A stretch of DNA of 21,672 nt from SFWF01 sp045539095 (GCA_045539095.1 JAZQER010000065.1:1-21672); one strand, 5' to 3'; positions 5,951 through 13,408 are shown, numbered from the stretch's first letter. A program made the numbers and translations. The notes: generated by a model not told the origin, from the sequence alone.

Positions 5951-6870
5951 CATTCGTTTATAAAATCATTCAGCTCTTTTATGCAGCGCTCAGTCTCAAC
6001 TAAAAATGAGGTTCCGTGGCCTGCGCCATCTACCCAAACAGCACGCTTTTTGGTCGGGCAGGCGTCAAAACTCTGCTCGCTCATATAAAAAGGAACAAAA
6101 TCGTCTGCTCTTCCGTGTATGAAAAGCACCGGCACCTTACAGTCCTTTAAAGCATCAATAGTAGAATACTTAAAATCATAGTGCGCAAAAAGTCTTGCCA
6201 AAAACCTCGTTGTGTGGTATAGCGGAAAGGTGGGCATATGCATATCCTCACGCATTACTTTTTTAATGATTTCTTCGGGTGAGGTGAAACCGCAGTCCGC
6301 AATTATACCCTTGACATTTTTGGGAAGTGACAGACCTGATGCCATAAGCACGGTTGAGGCGCCCATTGAAACACCGCTTAAATATATTGTTTCTGCCTCG
6401 CCAAGCTCTGATATCACCTTATTTACCCAATAAAGAGCGTCATATCGCTCAAGCACGCCATAGGCTATATACTTTCCTTCACTTTTTCCGTGGGCACGTT
6501 GGTCGGGAATGAGTATGTTAAAGCCGTGCTCAAAGTACATTCTAAAAGCGCAGGAAAAATCGTGCTCACCGGAAGAGCGAAAGCCGTGAAACAAAATAAT
6601 AGTTTTTTGAGAGTCACTGTTTTTAAAAAATCTTCCGTAAAGAGAAAGCGAGTCAAAACTTTTAATTTGCCACTCTCGGCAGGGGGTGGCTTTAATATAT
6701 TCTCTGCCCTCTGCTATTTCTTTTCCGAAAAGTCGGTCGGCATCGAGAGCACGAACCTTAGAGCGTTTGGACTTTTTTCTTATATTATGCGTAGTAAGTT
6801 TTAAAGCTATATGAGCAGCTATGAAAAGAATTATTGTTAAAACAAGCAATATTATAAAAATTATTTTCAT
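5950..6870 (-). CDS. Membrane-anchored alpha/beta hydrolase
   Basis: 306 residues. An N-terminal hydrophobic helix (about 2-24) with a following basic stretch (RKKSKRSK) suggests a membrane anchor; which side the hydrolase domain faces is not certain. The domain shows the oxyanion motif LFHGF (93-97), PDQRAHGKSEG (122-132), nucleophile elbow GVSMG (Ser168), an acid in GRADDFVP (Asp256/257) and GAGHG (His285), a complete catalytic triad. This is the serine-hydrolase type close to prolyl-oligopeptidase-like or BAAT-like family members; the substrate is unknown. Start chosen at 6870, since GAGGTGG at 6873-6880 lies inside a longer reading. Single gene with its own promoter. Confidence 0.85.
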   Translation of the reverse strand: MKIIFIILLVLTIILFIAAHIALKLTTHNIRKKSKRSKVRALDADRLFGKEIAEGREYIKATPCREWQIKSFDSLSLYGRFFKNSDSQKTIILFHGFRSSGEHDFSCAFRMYFEHGFNILIPDQRAHGKSEGKYIAYGVLERYDALYWVNKVISELGEAETIYLSGVSMGASTVLMASGLSLPKNVKGIIADCGFTSPEEIIKKVMREDMHMPTFPLYHTTRFLARLFAHYDFKYSTIDALKDCKVPVLFIHGRADDFVPFYMSEQSFDACPTKKRAVWVDGAGHGTSFLVETERCIKELNDFINE

Positions 6871-6900
6871 AATCCACCTCATTATTTTGAATATACCTAT

Positions 6901-6929
6901 ATTTTACCTTTTTTCTGAGTTATAATCAA
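6901..6929 (-). promoter_or_regulatory. Promoter of the alpha/beta hydrolase gene
   Basis: On the minus strand TTGATT (6929-6924), a 17-bp spacer and TAAAAT (6906-6901), about 30 nt before the start codon. A plus-strand TATAAT at 6921-6926 overlaps this -35 box and may serve the divergent S1-domain gene, though it has no good -35. Confidence 0.55.
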
Positions 6930-6989
6930 TCATTAATCTTTATTTTTGATCATATAACTTAATTAAGACAAAAAGAAAGGTTGATAATA

Positions 6990-7910
6990 ATGAAGGTCTG
7001 CTATCCGGAAGGTTGGCTCTCGGAAAAAACAGAAAACAGGAGAGGCGGATACACAAGAAATGAACTTGTTGACGCTATGGAAAGGGCTGAGATACTCGAA
7101 GCCTCGGCATATATGTGTGACAATGACCACAATCTTCTCGTAAATCTTGGTTCGATGAGGGGCATAATTCCGCGCACAGAGGGCGCTATAGGTATAAAAG
7201 AGGGCACAACACGAGATATTGCACTAATCTCCAGAGTAGGCAAAGCGGTCTGCTTTATTGTAAACGATATAAGAACAGGAGAAAACGGCAAAGAGTACGC
7301 CGTTCTTTCGAGACGCGAAGCACAAAAGATATGTCGTGACGGTATTCTCGAAAATCGTAGAATCGGCGACATAATAGATGCACGCATCACCCATCTTGAA
7401 AGCTTTGGCGCGTTTTGTGATATAGGCTGCGGTAACATAGCCTTGCTTCCTATAGATTCTATATCGGTATCGCGCATCGCGCATCCGCGCGATCGATTTT
7501 CTGTGGGTGACGATATAAGGGTAATAATCAAACAAATTGAAAACGGACGCATAACCCTGTCTCATAAAGAACTTTTAGGTAGTTGGGAGGAGAATGCCGA
7601 GTGTTTTTGTCAGGGACAAACGGTATACGGCGTAGTCAGAAGTGTTGAGAGCTACGGTGTTTTTGTAGAGCTTGCGCCAAATTTGGCAGGTCTTGCGGAA
7701 GCGCGAAGCGATGTTTATGTAGGACAGAGCACATCGGTGTACATAAAAAGTATTATTCCTGAAAAAATGAAGATAAAGCTTATAATTATCGATAGCTTCG
7801 ACTCGGAATATCCCAGAGAAACCAAATATTTTTATGAAGGGGATCACATCGATCGGTTTGTATATTCTCCCGAAAACGCGGGTAAAAAAATAGAGACAGT
7901 TTTTGATTAA
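6990..7910 (+). CDS. S1-domain RNA-binding protein (ribosomal protein S1-like)
   Basis: 306 residues built of three S1/OB-fold units. The first (about 34-108, EILEASAYMCDNDHNLLVNL) is degenerate. The second (about 125-193) reads RIGDIIDARITHLESFGAFCDIGCGNIALLP. The third (about 208-270) reads GQTVYGVVRSVESYGVFVELAPNLAGLAE. The G-x-V-x-x-(I/V)xx(Y/F)GxFV(E/D) pattern is the S1 signature, so single-stranded RNA binding in translation or RNA decay is likely. It is shorter than E. coli S1 (six repeats) and resembles short clostridial S1 homologues. The start at 6990 follows AAAGAAAGG (6972-6980); an upstream in-frame TTG at 6981 is rejected. A SigA promoter for mrp begins 7 nt past its stop. Confidence 0.85.
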   Translation: MKVCYPEGWLSEKTENRRGGYTRNELVDAMERAEILEASAYMCDNDHNLLVNLGSMRGIIPRTEGAIGIKEGTTRDIALISRVGKAVCFIVNDIRTGENGKEYAVLSRREAQKICRDGILENRRIGDIIDARITHLESFGAFCDIGCGNIALLPIDSISVSRIAHPRDRFSVGDDIRVIIKQIENGRITLSHKELLGSWEENAECFCQGQTVYGVVRSVESYGVFVELAPNLAGLAEARSDVYVGQSTSVYIKSIIPEKMKIKLIIIDSFDSEYPRETKYFYEGDHIDRFVYSPENAGKKIETVFD

Positions 7911-7916
7911 ATCGTA

Positions 7917-7945
7917 TTGAAAAAAGAGGAGTAAGAGGATATAAT
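7917..7945 (+). promoter_or_regulatory. SigA-type promoter of mrp
   Basis: TTGAAA (7917-7922), a 17-bp spacer and perfect TATAAT (7940-7945), 35 nt before the mrp start. An imperfect dyad, GGATAT (7937-7942) with ATATCC (7960-7965) and an inner ATATT/AATAT pair, overlaps the -10 box and probable start site and could be an operator. Confidence 0.8.
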
Positions 7946-7979
7946 ATTAGTAATATAAAATATCCTTGGAGGAAATAAA

Positions 7980-8822
7980 ATGGCAGAAGAGAGAAAATGT
8001 AACGATACCTCTTGCAGTGGAGATTGCTCAAGCTGTGGGAAGGCGCACTCTGAGCCCGAAAAGGCAGAGAGCAACGTTAACAGTAATGTTAAAAAGGTTA
8101 TCGGTGTCGTATCGGGAAAGGGCGGCGTCGGAAAGTCCCTTGTTACCGCGATGCTGGCAACACTGATGAAGAGAAAGGGCTATAAGGTCGGTATTCTCGA
8201 TGCCGATATCACAGGACCGTCTATTCCCAAGATGTTCGGTATACATGACCGAGCTGAGGCAACCGAATTCGGCATACTGCCGAAAGAGAGTCGAGACGGC
8301 ATTAAAATAATGTCTATTAATTTGCTGCTTGAGTCAGAAGAAACTCCTGTTGTTTGGAGAGGGCCCGTTATTGCCGGCGCGGTTACTCAGTTCTGGACTG
8401 ATGTTGTCTGGGGCGAGCTTGACTATATGTTTGTAGATATGCCTCCCGGAACAGGAGATGTTCCGCTGACGGTGTTTCAGTCACTTCCGATTGACGGCAT
8501 AGTTATCGTGACATCGCCGCAGGACCTCGTTTCAATGATAGTCAAAAAGGCATATAATATGGCTTCAATGATGAACGTACCCGTGCTCGGTATAGTTGAA
8601 AATATGAGTTATGTCTGCTGTCCTGATTGTGGGGCCGAATTCCGCATTTTCGGAGAGGGTAAGACCGAATCGGTAGCAGAGGAGCTTGACTGCCTGCTGC
8701 TGGCACAGGTTCCTATAGATGTAAAGCTTGCCGAGCTTGCCGATAAAGGTGAGTTTGAAAAGTTCTATCAAAGCTATATGGATAATGCCGCCGATATTGT
8801 CGAAGAAAAGATAAAACTTTAA
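7980..8822 (+). CDS. mrp: Mrp/NBP35-family Fe-S carrier P-loop ATPase
   Basis: 280 residues. It has a deviant Walker A GKGGVGKS (46-53), LDADITGPSIPKMFG, the WRGPV motif, DMPPGTGDVPL (153-163), TSPQDLVSMIVKKA and VENMSY. All are diagnostic of Mrp/ApbC. Cys214 and Cys217 in CCPDCG form the CxxC that bridges a [4Fe-4S] cluster between two subunits. A separate N-terminal cluster, Cys7, Cys12, Cys16 and Cys19, is like the one in Nbp35-type proteins and probably holds a second cluster. It carries Fe-S clusters to apoproteins in the cytosol. Start at 7980 follows TTGGAGG. Its presence about 2 kb from SufCB fits shared Fe-S biogenesis. Confidence 0.95.
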   Translation: MAEERKCNDTSCSGDCSSCGKAHSEPEKAESNVNSNVKKVIGVVSGKGGVGKSLVTAMLATLMKRKGYKVGILDADITGPSIPKMFGIHDRAEATEFGILPKESRDGIKIMSINLLLESEETPVVWRGPVIAGAVTQFWTDVVWGELDYMFVDMPPGTGDVPLTVFQSLPIDGIVIVTSPQDLVSMIVKKAYNMASMMNVPVLGIVENMSYVCCPDCGAEFRIFGEGKTESVAEELDCLLLAQVPIDVKLAELADKGEFEKFYQSYMDNAADIVEEKIKL

Positions 8823-8833
8823 ATTAACGGAAC

Positions 8834-8890
8834 GTACCCTTAAGGGTACATTTAGAAAAGCGTCCTGTAAAAAATACAGGACGCTTTCTT
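8834..8890. terminator. Terminator pair between mrp and the membrane-protein gene
   Basis: A first palindrome GTACCCT/AGGGTAC (8834-8849) is followed by ATTTA. A second, longer stem AAAGCGTCCTGTA (8857-8869) pairs with TACAGGACGCTTT (8875-8887). The A-rich and T-rich flanks allow termination on both strands, suiting the converging genes. Confidence 0.8.
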
Positions 8891-8896
8891 GTACTA

Positions 8897-9679
8897 TTAT
8901 TTATGGGTTGCGGGATAGCAACTCAGTGCGAATATAAGAAAGTAAATTCCCGCAACCAAGGTCGTCATAATCGGCAGATCATTACGGTGGAGAACCGAGG
9001 AGTTTTCCGATAGAGTAACGATAGCACGAGGTATTGAGGTTACAAAACAGATTGACGCGGTCGCTAGCGCTGTTGCAAATACAACATTCTGTTTAGCTGA
9101 GGGAAGCTCGGTGCAGGCGAGCTTTGAGACTTGAAGTGAAGAGATCAGTATCAGACAAAGAGCTGCAAGCTCAAACATATTGTCGGGTATGTTTGAGAGG
9201 GTTGAAAAAGAGGTGAATATGATTATCAAACGTATAAACCAGAAAAGTATGGGGGTTGCTGTGAGTAGGAGAGGAGTCTCAAGGTTGAAAAAATCCATTA
9301 TTGCCAAAGCTATAAGCGACGCTGCCGCTATGACTGCAAAAATAAATTCAGCGCTTCTTTGCCAGGAAATAAGCGAATAATCCATAGTTGAAGAAAATGT
9401 GTCGTAAAGGATTACTGCCGCAAGCAACACAGAAACAACCTTATAAGCGATATTTTGGGGTATGGCGCTTATAGCAGATGCCTTGGTAAGTAGCGAGAAA
9501 ACAAATACAAGTATAATGGCAATAGCGATGAGCGCAAGCATTAATGTTGTAATAACAGAGTATTCAGTTTTAATAAATCCGCTTGCAGTATCAATGGTGA
9601 AAAAAAGCATAAGGGTACGTACGGATATAGCCGCCCCAGTCGCGATAAAAAAGTACAAGTAGCTTTGTTTGATATTCAA
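8897..9679 (-). CDS. Multi-pass membrane protein of unknown function
   Basis: 260 residues, not recognised. Hydrophobicity suggests seven or eight transmembrane helices, near residues 8-28, 42-64, 80-93, 110-129, 137-157, 169-186, 198-216 and 236-254. There are few charged residues in the helices and no obvious catalytic motif or transporter signature. It starts with TTG: CGGAGG (9687-9692) sits 7 nt upstream of it, and no in-frame ATG lies nearby. It is single, divergent from the spoIID-like gene across a shared 104-nt region, and convergent with mrp. Pairing with a sporulation-type gene could hint at an envelope or sporulation role, but this is weak. Confidence 0.75.
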   Translation of the reverse strand: MNIKQSYLYFFIATGAAISVRTLMLFFTIDTASGFIKTEYSVITTLMLALIAIAIILVFVFSLLTKASAISAIPQNIAYKVVSVLLAAVILYDTFSSTMDYSLISWQRSAEFIFAVIAAASLIALAIMDFFNLETPLLLTATPILFWFIRLIIIFTSFSTLSNIPDNMFELAALCLILISSLQVSKLACTELPSAKQNVVFATALATASICFVTSIPRAIVTLSENSSVLHRNDLPIMTTLVAGIYFLIFALSCYPATHK

Positions 9680-9705
9680 GTTAAATCCTCCGAGGAATTA
9701 TTTAT

Positions 9706-9732
9706 TTGACATTAACATATATATTTTATAAT
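9706..9732 (+). promoter_or_regulatory. Possible promoter of the spoIID-like gene
   Basis: TTGACA (9706-9711) and TATAAT (9727-9732) both match consensus, but the spacer is only 15 bp, shorter than the usual 16-18. It overlaps the oppositely oriented promoter at 9723-9751. Sporulation genes of this kind often use SigE instead, which was not evident here. Confidence 0.4.
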
Positions 9733-9751
9733 CAACAAGGATAAAAGTCAA
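9723..9751 (-). promoter_or_regulatory. Promoter of the membrane-protein gene
   Basis: Minus strand TTGACT (9751-9746), a 17-bp spacer and TAAAAT (9728-9723), about 44 nt before the TTG start. Its -10 box overlaps the -10 of the plus-strand candidate, so the two may compete for polymerase. Confidence 0.55.
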
Positions 9752-9783
9752 CACAAAACGAAGTTGCAAAGGAAGGTAGCTGT

Positions 9784-10743
9784 ATGAAAAAGATATATTT
9801 GGTTTCAATATTCATTTTGGCTCTGTCAATGCTTTTTTTACCGATGGCGGCAGGCGGTATATCCGAAAAGGAAAATCAGGATATTCCCGCGATGGGAGAC
9901 GCTTTTTTAACTCCGCTTCCCGACAACATAGAAACGATACGGGTGTACAGAAGCGAAACGGGGAAGGTTGAGGAAATGGCGGTTAGAGATTATTTATTTT
10001 CGGTAGTTGCGGCAGAAATGCCGGCGCTTTATGAGACCGAAGCGTTAAAAGCCCAGACAGTTGCCGCATACACCTACGCTATGTATAAAGCGGCAAGCTC
10101 GGATAATGATTACGATATAACCGACGATTCTTCTATAGATCAGGCTTTCGTAACAGTCGAAGCAGCAAGGGAAAAATGGGGAGAAAATGCCGATACATAT
10201 GAAGAAAAGATACGCTCGGCGGTGGACAGCGTGCTATATGAAAAGATAACCTATGACTCAAAGCTAATACTTGCGGCATACCACGCTATTTCGTCAGGAA
10301 AGACAGAGAACGCTGCCGATATATGGGGCGGAAACTATTCGTATCTTACCTCGGTCGAAAGCACAGGCGATAAGCTGTCACCCAATTTTCTAAGCACACA
10401 AAACTTTACGGCTGACGAGTTGAAGGAAAAACTTGCGGAATATGTGAGCCTTGACGGAGGTGGTGACGGTTGGGTAGGTGAGATAAAACGGACCGAAAGC
10501 GGCAGTGTTATTACCGCAGTTATAGGTGGAAAGGCGATAGCGGGGGATAAGATAAGAAGCGCGTTGTCCCTTCGCTCGGCAAATTTTGATATAGCTTTTG
10601 CAGAGGGAAGCTTCACATTTACAGTCCGAGGCTACGGCCATGGTATAGGAATGAGTCAATACGGCGCACATTATATGGCTATGCAGGGCAAGACATATAA
10701 AGAGATCTTGGTTCATTATTATCCGGGTTGCTCAGTTCAATAA
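9784..10743 (+). CDS. spoIID: SpoIID/LytB-domain peptidoglycan lytic transglycosylase
   Basis: 319 residues. An N-terminal signal-anchor (KKIYLVSIFILALSMLFLP, 2-20) exports it. The SpoIID domain follows: VRDYLFSVVAAEMP (67-80, with Glu78 at the place of the catalytic glutamate), EALKAQTVAAYTYAMYK, YHAISSGKTENAADIWGG, and the end motif GYGHGIGMSQYGAHYMA (283-299). SpoIID cleaves glycan strands during engulfment, with SpoIIP and SpoIIM, on the mother-cell side. Clostridial relatives often carry a zinc-binding Cys/His patch; the matching region here (DITDDSSIDQAF) has no cysteine. A related SpoIID-like cell-wall enzyme outside sporulation is possible, as spoIIP is not nearby. Start at 9784 follows GGAAGG. 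Terminator at 10743. Confidence 0.88.
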   Translation: MKKIYLVSIFILALSMLFLPMAAGGISEKENQDIPAMGDAFLTPLPDNIETIRVYRSETGKVEEMAVRDYLFSVVAAEMPALYETEALKAQTVAAYTYAMYKAASSDNDYDITDDSSIDQAFVTVEAAREKWGENADTYEEKIRSAVDSVLYEKITYDSKLILAAYHAISSGKTENAADIWGGNYSYLTSVESTGDKLSPNFLSTQNFTADELKEKLAEYVSLDGGGDGWVGEIKRTESGSVITAVIGGKAIAGDKIRSALSLRSANFDIAFAEGSFTFTVRGYGHGIGMSQYGAHYMAMQGKTYKEILVHYYPGCSVQ

Positions 10744-10776
10744 AAAATGCGGATATCTTTCGATATCCGCATTTTT
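10743..10776. terminator. Bidirectional terminator between spoIID and hisS
   Basis: AAAAATGCGGATATC (10743-10757) pairs with GATATCCGCATTTTT (10762-10776) around TTTC. The A-run on one side and T-run on the other give U-tails in both directions, ending two converging transcripts. Confidence 0.92.
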
Positions 10777-10777
10777 C

Positions 10778-12073
10778 TTATATACTAAGTGAATCTGTTA
10801 TCATCGAAATTCTGACATCATACATAGCTTCGACGATTTTTTCAAGCTCGATTTCGGTCTCTTCGCCCGATTCCATACATTTAAGCTTTGCCTTGCCCGC
10901 TTCAAGCTCTGAGTCTCCGAGCACCACAGTATAAAGGGCGCCGATTTTGTTTGCGTATCTCATCTGAGCCTTAAGTCCTCTGCCGACAATATCGGTTAAA
11001 GCCTCAAACCCCTCTTCGCGGAGCTTTTCACAAAGCGCCGCGGCTTTAAGTGCGGCACTATCTCCCATAGGTGCGATATAAAGGTCGCACTTGGCAGGCT
11101 CGGGCATTTCGGCTTCTTCGCTCTCAAGTACCATCAAAAGACGCTCAATACCCATAGCAAAACCGAGAGCGGGGGTGGACTGACTACCCATCTGCTCTAA
11201 GAGACCGTCATAGCGACCGCCGCCGCAAACAGTTGCCTGAGCGCCGATGTCGCCCGAAATGAATTCAAATACCGTTCTGGTATAATAATCAAGTCCGCGT
11301 ACTATTCTCGGATTGACCTTATAATCAATACCTATAACATCGAGATGCTTTTTTACGCCCTCGAAGTGAAGAGAGCAAGCCTCACACAGATAGTCTATCA
11401 TAACAGGCGCAGCAGCCGCGATTTCAGAGCAAATTGGTGACTTGCAGTCAAGAATTCGCATCGGGTTGCGGTCAAGTCGGTCTTTGCAGGTCTCGCAAAG
11501 AGAATCAATATTAGAGGAAAAGTATTCCTTTAATGCAGCATGGTATTTGGCTCTGCATTCGGGACATCCGATAGAGTTTATCTCAAGAGAAACCCGCTTT
11601 ACTCCAACACTGCGAAGCAGGCTGTTTGCAAGAGAGATGACCTCTGCATCAGCGGGGGGGGAAGCGGCACCGATGCACTCAACACCGAACTGGTGAAACT
11701 CACGAAGTCTTCCTGCCTGAGGCTTTTCGTAGCGGTAGCATCCGCCCGTGTAACAAACCTTTACGGGTAGAGCTGCCGCGGTGAGCGAATGCTCAATGAC
11801 CGAGCGGATAACACCTGCGGTAAATTCGGGGCGTAGCGTGATAGACCGGTCGCCCTTATCGCGGAAAGTATACATCTCTTTTTGCACAACATCGGTAGTA
11901 TCTCCGACGCTCTTTGTAAAGACCTCGGTGTGCTCAAAAACGGGAACACGTATTTCCTTAAAGCCATAAAGAGAAGCGGTTTCGATAAGCTTCTGTTCTA
12001 CGAATTGCCATTTATGAATGTCGGCGGGCAGCACATCGTTTGTGCCGCGCGGTGCTTTATTGATTTCAGCCAT
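10778..12073 (-). CDS. hisS: Histidyl-tRNA synthetase
   Basis: 431 residues, full length for a class II HisRS. It begins KAPRGTNDVLP. Motif 1 region is about 21-50 (LYGFKEIRVPVFEHTEVF), followed by LRPEFTAGVIRS (80-91) and motif 2 CYRYEKPQAGRLREFHQFGVE (112-132). The histidine-specific loop is VRGLDYYTRTVFEF (258-271) and motif 3 is ALGFAMGIERLL (302-313). The C-terminal anticodon-binding domain starts near 328. It charges tRNA-His in the cytosol. The insertion domain has four CxxC-like pairs (Cys170/173, 193/196, 210/215, 230/233), which may bind zinc. TTGGAG precedes the ATG. Last gene of the long minus-strand array. Confidence 0.97.
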   Translation of the reverse strand: MAEINKAPRGTNDVLPADIHKWQFVEQKLIETASLYGFKEIRVPVFEHTEVFTKSVGDTTDVVQKEMYTFRDKGDRSITLRPEFTAGVIRSVIEHSLTAAALPVKVCYTGGCYRYEKPQAGRLREFHQFGVECIGAASPPADAEVISLANSLLRSVGVKRVSLEINSIGCPECRAKYHAALKEYFSSNIDSLCETCKDRLDRNPMRILDCKSPICSEIAAAAPVMIDYLCEACSLHFEGVKKHLDVIGIDYKVNPRIVRGLDYYTRTVFEFISGDIGAQATVCGGGRYDGLLEQMGSQSTPALGFAMGIERLLMVLESEEAEMPEPAKCDLYIAPMGDSAALKAAALCEKLREEGFEALTDIVGRGLKAQMRYANKIGALYTVVLGDSELEAGKAKLKCMESGEETEIELEKIVEAMYDVRISMITDSLSI

Positions 12074-12096
12074 ATTATTTACTCCAAATTTTATTA

Positions 12097-12120
12097 ACTC
12101 CGGTCTGTACCGACCGGAGT
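12097..12120. terminator. Hairpin between mgsA-like gene and hisS
   Basis: ACTCCGGTC (12097-12105) pairs with GACCGGAGT (12112-12120). On the minus strand, in which both flanking genes are read, the stem is followed by TTAATAAAATTT, a poor U-tail. On the plus strand it is followed by GTTATTTTTTATTTATTT, a good one. It may attenuate hisS weakly or terminate antisense transcripts. Confidence 0.55.
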
Positions 12121-12128
12121 GTTATTTT

Positions 12129-12536
12129 TTATTTATTTGTAGGGTTAACAATCTCACGCCAGTCAAGATCGCCGCGTTCAAGACCGTGGATAAGAACCTC
12201 AGCGGTTGCAATGTTTGTAGCAACTGGTATCTGATGTATATCACAAAGACGGAGAAGCTCATTCTCGTCAGGCTCATTAGGTTTAGGTGTCAGCGGGTCA
12301 CGGAAGAGGAGAAGCATATCGATCTCATCACAGCCAATACGTGCGGCAATCTGCTGAGAACCGCCATGACTTCCGCTTAAAAACTTAATTATATCAAGTC
12401 CGGTGGCGTCGGACACTACCTTGCCGGTAGATCCGGTTGCAAGAAGAGTATGACGGCTTAAAATTCCGCAATAAGCTATGCAGAACTGTGCCATAAGCTC
12501 TTTTTTAGCATCGTGTGCAATAAGCGCAATATTCAT
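12129..12536 (-). CDS. mgsA: Methylglyoxal synthase family protein with altered active site
   Basis: 135 residues. The fold is clear from NIALIAHDAKKE (His8), TGSTGKV, TGLDIIKFLSG, FRDPLTPKP (Asp80) and IPVATNIATAEVLI. MgsA turns dihydroxyacetone phosphate into methylglyoxal and phosphate, bypassing lower glycolysis. Compared with the E. coli enzyme as recalled, His19, Asp91 and Asp101 are kept (His8, Asp80, Asp90). The catalytic-base motif GGDQQ is GGSQQ here (Ser60 for Asp71), and the His98 position is Asn87. Activity as a methylglyoxal synthase is therefore uncertain. AAAGGAG lies 9 nt before the ATG. Its place after the mre/pbp2/minD genes is typical of Firmicutes. Confidence 0.8.
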   Translation of the reverse strand: MNIALIAHDAKKELMAQFCIAYCGILSRHTLLATGSTGKVVSDATGLDIIKFLSGSHGGSQQIAARIGCDEIDMLLLFRDPLTPKPNEPDENELLRLCDIHQIPVATNIATAEVLIHGLERGDLDWREIVNPTNK

Positions 12537-12555
12537 TTATATGTTCTCCTTTCGC

Positions 12556-12584
12556 ATTATAGGGGAAAGCCCCTTTTGCTTTAA
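12556..12584 (-). promoter_or_regulatory. Weak candidate promoter before the mgsA-like gene
   Basis: Minus strand TTAAAG (12584-12579), a 17-bp spacer and perfect TATAAT (12561-12556), 20 nt before the mgsA start. The -35 matches poorly and overlaps the end of the minD-like gene. A small GGGG/CCCC hairpin lies in the spacer. Confidence 0.3.
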
Positions 12585-13318
12585 ATTTTTTTAAGTTTAG
12601 GAAGCGGAACCGGTTTTCCGCTGATACGGGAAAATATCCGTTTAAAGGCTTTTGACTCCCTACCTCTTCGAGAAAAATCTCCTGTACTGAAGGAATATAT
12701 GAAACGCTCGCTTAAGGGAACTATGCCTAAAAGCTGAAGCCCGGTTTCGTTTAGTATATCATCAAGGTTATTGAAGCTTTTGTTTGCTATGTATCTATAG
12801 TTGTATTTGTTTATTACAATATATCCTTTTCGGTTCATAGCCCTCAGCGACCGCCCGATCAGAGCGGCGTCGCGAACTGAAATAGGATCGGGATTACAAA
12901 TGCAGACAAAATCGGTACTGCGAGGCAATTCTCTGTAATATGAGATGTCCGAGCCTGCGGGGAAGTCGATTATAACAAGCGAATATTTTTCCGAGGCTTC
13001 TTTGACCAGCTTGCCGAAAAGCTCTGGTGTTACAGTTCCCGATTCTGCAGGCGCAGGGAGAAGATATAGTCCCGTTTGTTTAGGTATAGGTATAACCGAA
13101 TTTTCAAGCTCGGTACCGCTTGCAACATCTGAAACATCCATAAGGACAGACTGTGACACACCAAGCAACAGGTCAAGACAGCGCATACCTGCGTCCATAT
13201 CAATAAGAAGGACAGTGGCAGAGTCACTTGCGGCGGCAATGCCGAGATTTACAGAAAAAGTAGATTTTCCTGTGCCGCCTTTTCCGGAGGTGACGGCAAT
13301 TATTTTATTCATTGACAT
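12581..13318 (-). CDS. minD: MinD-like P-loop ATPase without MinC or MinE
   Basis: 245 residues. Deviant Walker A SGKGGTGKST (11-20), LLIDMDAGMRCLDLLLG (37-53, switch I and the MinD-type DLLLG), VIIDFPAGSD (115-124) and ICNPDPISVRDA. These mark the MinD/ParA family, closest to MinD. MinD binds membrane through a C-terminal amphipathic helix and normally recruits MinC, which blocks FtsZ; ESKAFKRIFSRISG (221-234) could be such a helix, followed by a basic PKLKKI tail. minC and minE, usually beside it, are absent, so its partner is unknown. CGGAAGG places the start at 13318, 5 nt away; a second ATG at 13312 is possible. Preceded by its own promoter and located between mrdA and mgsA. Confidence 0.82.
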   Translation of the reverse strand: MSMNKIIAVTSGKGGTGKSTFSVNLGIAAASDSATVLLIDMDAGMRCLDLLLGVSQSVLMDVSDVASGTELENSVIPIPKQTGLYLLPAPAESGTVTPELFGKLVKEASEKYSLVIIDFPAGSDISYYRELPRSTDFVCICNPDPISVRDAALIGRSLRAMNRKGYIVINKYNYRYIANKSFNNLDDILNETGLQLLGIVPLSERFIYSFSTGDFSRRGRESKAFKRIFSRISGKPVPLPKLKKI

Positions 13319-13371
13319 ATGTTCCTTCCGAAAAAATGTGAAAAGTTCCAAAATTTCCGCATAGTACAATT

Positions 13372-13400
13372 AATTTATCATAAATACGAAAATTTGTCAA
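13372..13400 (-). promoter_or_regulatory. Internal promoter before the minD-like gene
   Basis: Minus strand perfect TTGACA (13400-13395), a 17-bp spacer and TAAATT (13377-13372). It lies in the 90-nt gap between mrdA and minD, the widest gap in the minus-strand array. It could transcribe minD-mgsA-hisS apart from the upstream cell-wall genes. Confidence 0.55.
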
Positions 13401-13408
13401 TCAGTTTA

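Noticed and set aside
11654..11661. Run of eight G within hisS, considered as a phase-variation tract
   Set aside because: The frame is intact, encoding Ser-Pro-Pro in the minus strand, and phase variation in an essential synthetase is unlikely; worth a glance only as a sequencing-error hot spot.
13319..13408. Gap between mrdA and minD checked for a decayed minC
   Set aside because: Only 90 nt, holding a promoter and ribosome binding site; no trace of MinC-like sequence.
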